A DNA stretch of 64,000 nucleotides from the NCBI RefSeq assembly GCF_027744825.2, contig NC_071334.1, positions 34,379,937 through 34,443,936 of the forward strand. Direction: 5' to 3'. Position numbers and translations under genes: made by a program. Under the pieces are notes generated by a model, which searched no databases, had not been told where the DNA came from, and worked only from the letters and a program-made list of their open reading frames with translations. This DNA comes from Synchiropus splendidus (lineage: Eukaryota > Chordata > Actinopteri > Syngnathiformes > Callionymidae). Below, in pieces: positions 61,801 through 64,000 of the stretch. Numbering within the stretch: position 1 is the first letter of the stretch; each line of letters begins with the position of its first letter.

Positions 61801-64000
61801 TCAAAAAATATGCACTTATGAAAGACCCTGACAGACAAAGAACAACTCTTACTGAGATGGTATAGCATAAGAAATGTTTGCATTTATACCATGAATGACA
61901 GGTGTGAAGTTCTTCACACCACATTGCAAACACTACTTGCTGTATCTTGTATTCGATTCTCTGAAGGTTTCTGACTGCCCGATGTCTTGTCAAACTACTG
62001 ACTGCTACTCTTGCTTCTTTTACATGCTGTATCTGTTCTTTAAACCAACTTGAGCCACAGCAACTGAGCAGTGTGTCATAATTACATACATAAATGTCTC
62101 TCAAGTTGGATCAATCCATCAACGCGATCGCATGGTTAAAGAGTTATCTACAGTGTTGTGAGCAGTCACCTTGACTGACGAATCTGTGCGAAAGAAACAT
62201 GTTCATCCATTTCTTTCTAATTTACTTGTGCAAATAAGTCTGCACAAAACATTAATCCTCTTCAGTTGCAGTGCGTTCATGTGACCTGGACTGTAAACAG
62301 CGCCATTTACGGACTTCACATCAACTTTTTGCTGCCTGCTAACACACAGTGATGCTGTGATGACGGTTTGACAGACATCAGATGCTGCAGAAGTTCTTGT
62401 TGAGAACCACACGTGCTCAGACCAGGAGATTTTTCAAAGTCTCACCATGAACTATGATGTCAGAATCTGTGAATCTCTTCACTGGGGCTGCTGTCACTGA
62501 ATACTGTGATTTTGCCACGTACTAAAACACCTATAAACTGGATGAATAAAACAGTGAACTTTATATATAATAATGCAGTGGGAAAACACGATCCAACCGT
62601 GAATTTGTTTTGTTTATTGTATTTCATTTATTGAACCAAATTGTACAGATGGTCAATAATGAACCTTCAAATAAAAATACATGGAAAATATATGGAAAAC
62701 ATAAATCCATGTCACACATATGTCAACAACAGCTTTACTGTACAGTTATTCAACATTATCACTGTGAATTAATTCGGAACTTTCTTAGCACTACCCGCTC
62801 AGTATTGTTCATGCTGGAGTGTGATGAAATATTCAGGTTTTATTCTCCTCGCACAGTAGTCCCACCTGACTAAAATCTTTATTTCATTGTTTTTATTATT
62901 TTAGACCCCTCCTGGATTTTCGCCTCTTCGCAACGTTCTTGTTGGATCTTTTCTTTTCACTCTTAGAGATTTGTGAGATGTCTTAGTCAAACAGTGAAAC
63001 TTGTTGTGTCTATATATTCTTGTTTTGCACAATTCCATCGTGCCAGTTGATGGTACTCATCACGAGCACTTGACTACCCCAGTGGGTTCTATTCCCCGTC
63101 GTCAGCTGCCTCTCCATGCTGTCACACAGGCGATCCTCCAGTATGGTGTCATCTGGCCTTTCACAGCAGTCACTGGACACATTCAGAATCACGAACCACG
63201 GGACATGATGGTGAAAGTGTCCGTTGTGCCAGTAGTTGGTGGTGAAAAATGCGATTATGGAATCTCTTTCTCATTCCTGACCCCGAAACTCCAATTGTTC
63301 TAATTTAAGCAGTGAATCAGTACCAACAAGTCCGTGTCAGATGTGAGTGCACCAGCATCACTTGGCAAAAAACAAAAACGATGAATAATTTGAGAAGAGT
63401 CACGGGTTCATTTGGGCCACAATCCTCTGCTAGTGAACATTGGAAATATTCCACAGCAGGCTGAACTCGACAAATGTATTGTCTCTAATGACGCATAGCA
63501 GAAAACAGTGACGGAAAGTTCCCCTTCTTCTGAGTTTTTCATTTATATAATGCTCCCTGAAAAGAAAAAGGGACGGGATTGATGATGCAAAAAGAGACGT
63601 GGTGTGAAAACTATAAAAAAACATTAAAGCAGCGCTTGCTCTCTTTGTGGCAAAAGAAAGTTGAGTGTTGACGTAGCGAGCTTGCCGTCGATCTCATATT
63701 TATTTCCTCATTTCCTTTTGAAGTCGGAGGAATTTCTCCGGATGAGTCTCCTCTGCAATCATCTTCAAAGTGCAGACCTGCAAATACTTTCCTGGTGTCT
63801 TATTTATTCCATTTCTTTCCTGTCCGTCTCACACACCAGAGACAGGACGGCGAGAAGAGAGGAGCAAGGTGTAAATGACAACTTCCACCCGCTGTCCCTT
63901 CACTCTACCTCCATATGTGGCCGCTCTTGCATCATCATCAGGCGGAGGAAGTTATTCAGTCAGAGAATTGACAATTAGGAGGCAATAAAGTGTGAAAAGC
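58810..64000. other. Intergenic, no gene seen
   Basis: About 5.2 kb to the right edge with no recognised gene. At 61246-61256 AGGGGTGGGCA resembles one terminus of a hAT-type miniature element, but no matching right end was found. Open frames such as 61613-62104 (163 codons, minus) and 60725-61105 (126 codons, minus) show no known domain and no splice or start support. Confidence 0.35.

Noticed and set aside
61613..62104. 163-codon minus-strand open frame, the longest unexplained one
   Set aside because: No domain, no plausible promoter or splice signals; a frame this long is expected by chance somewhere in 64 kb.

Overview
The window looks like nuclear DNA of a teleost fish, probably percomorph-like. 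The genes have introns with GT/AG splice sites. There are many AT and CA microsatellites. The interspersed repeats are ones typical of fish genomes: several non-LTR retrotransposon families, short hAT-like elements with terminal inverted repeats, and a short dispersed repeat ending in a GATGG tail. No prokaryotic operon, phage or CRISPR structure is present, and I see no previously undescribed multi-gene system. The most informative signals are regulatory motifs and repeat architecture.

Genes, left to right. (1) A Rab3-type small GTPase on the minus strand (1047-1271, first coding exon only) runs off the left edge. A probable noncoding 5' exon lies at about 2718-2966. (2) ebna1bp2 (EBP2, ribosome biogenesis) is complete on the plus strand: nine coding exons, 7830-11791, 307 codons. 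(3) cfap144/fam183 (ciliary protein) is complete on the minus strand: four coding exons, 12721-13919, 126 codons. It converges on ebna1bp2 and has a textbook RFX X-box just upstream. Convergent ebna1bp2 and cfap144 are neighbours in other vertebrates, which supports both calls. (4) A complete DMRT2-type transcription factor gene (probably dmrt2b) is on the minus strand: three coding exons, 45744-48530, 366 codons. It carries the DM domain plus the downstream DMRT2-specific motifs.

The stretches 14-45 kb and 49-64 kb are gene-poor. They hold LINE remnants of at least four types: an RT C-terminal fragment with an A-rich tail at 4.1-4.8 kb; L1-like copies at 5.45-6.48 and 14.7-15.1 kb; CR1/Rex1-like copies at 28.8-29.35, 42.5-42.7 and 53.6-54.0 kb; and a longer RT copy at 57.7-58.8 kb. 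They also hold hAT-like miniature elements at 22.26-22.54 and 40.03-40.19 kb, other repeats, and one weak GPCR-like fragment at 17.4 kb. All exon boundaries were assigned by eye from reading frame, splice consensus and recalled family conservation; none was confirmed by alignment or RNA.
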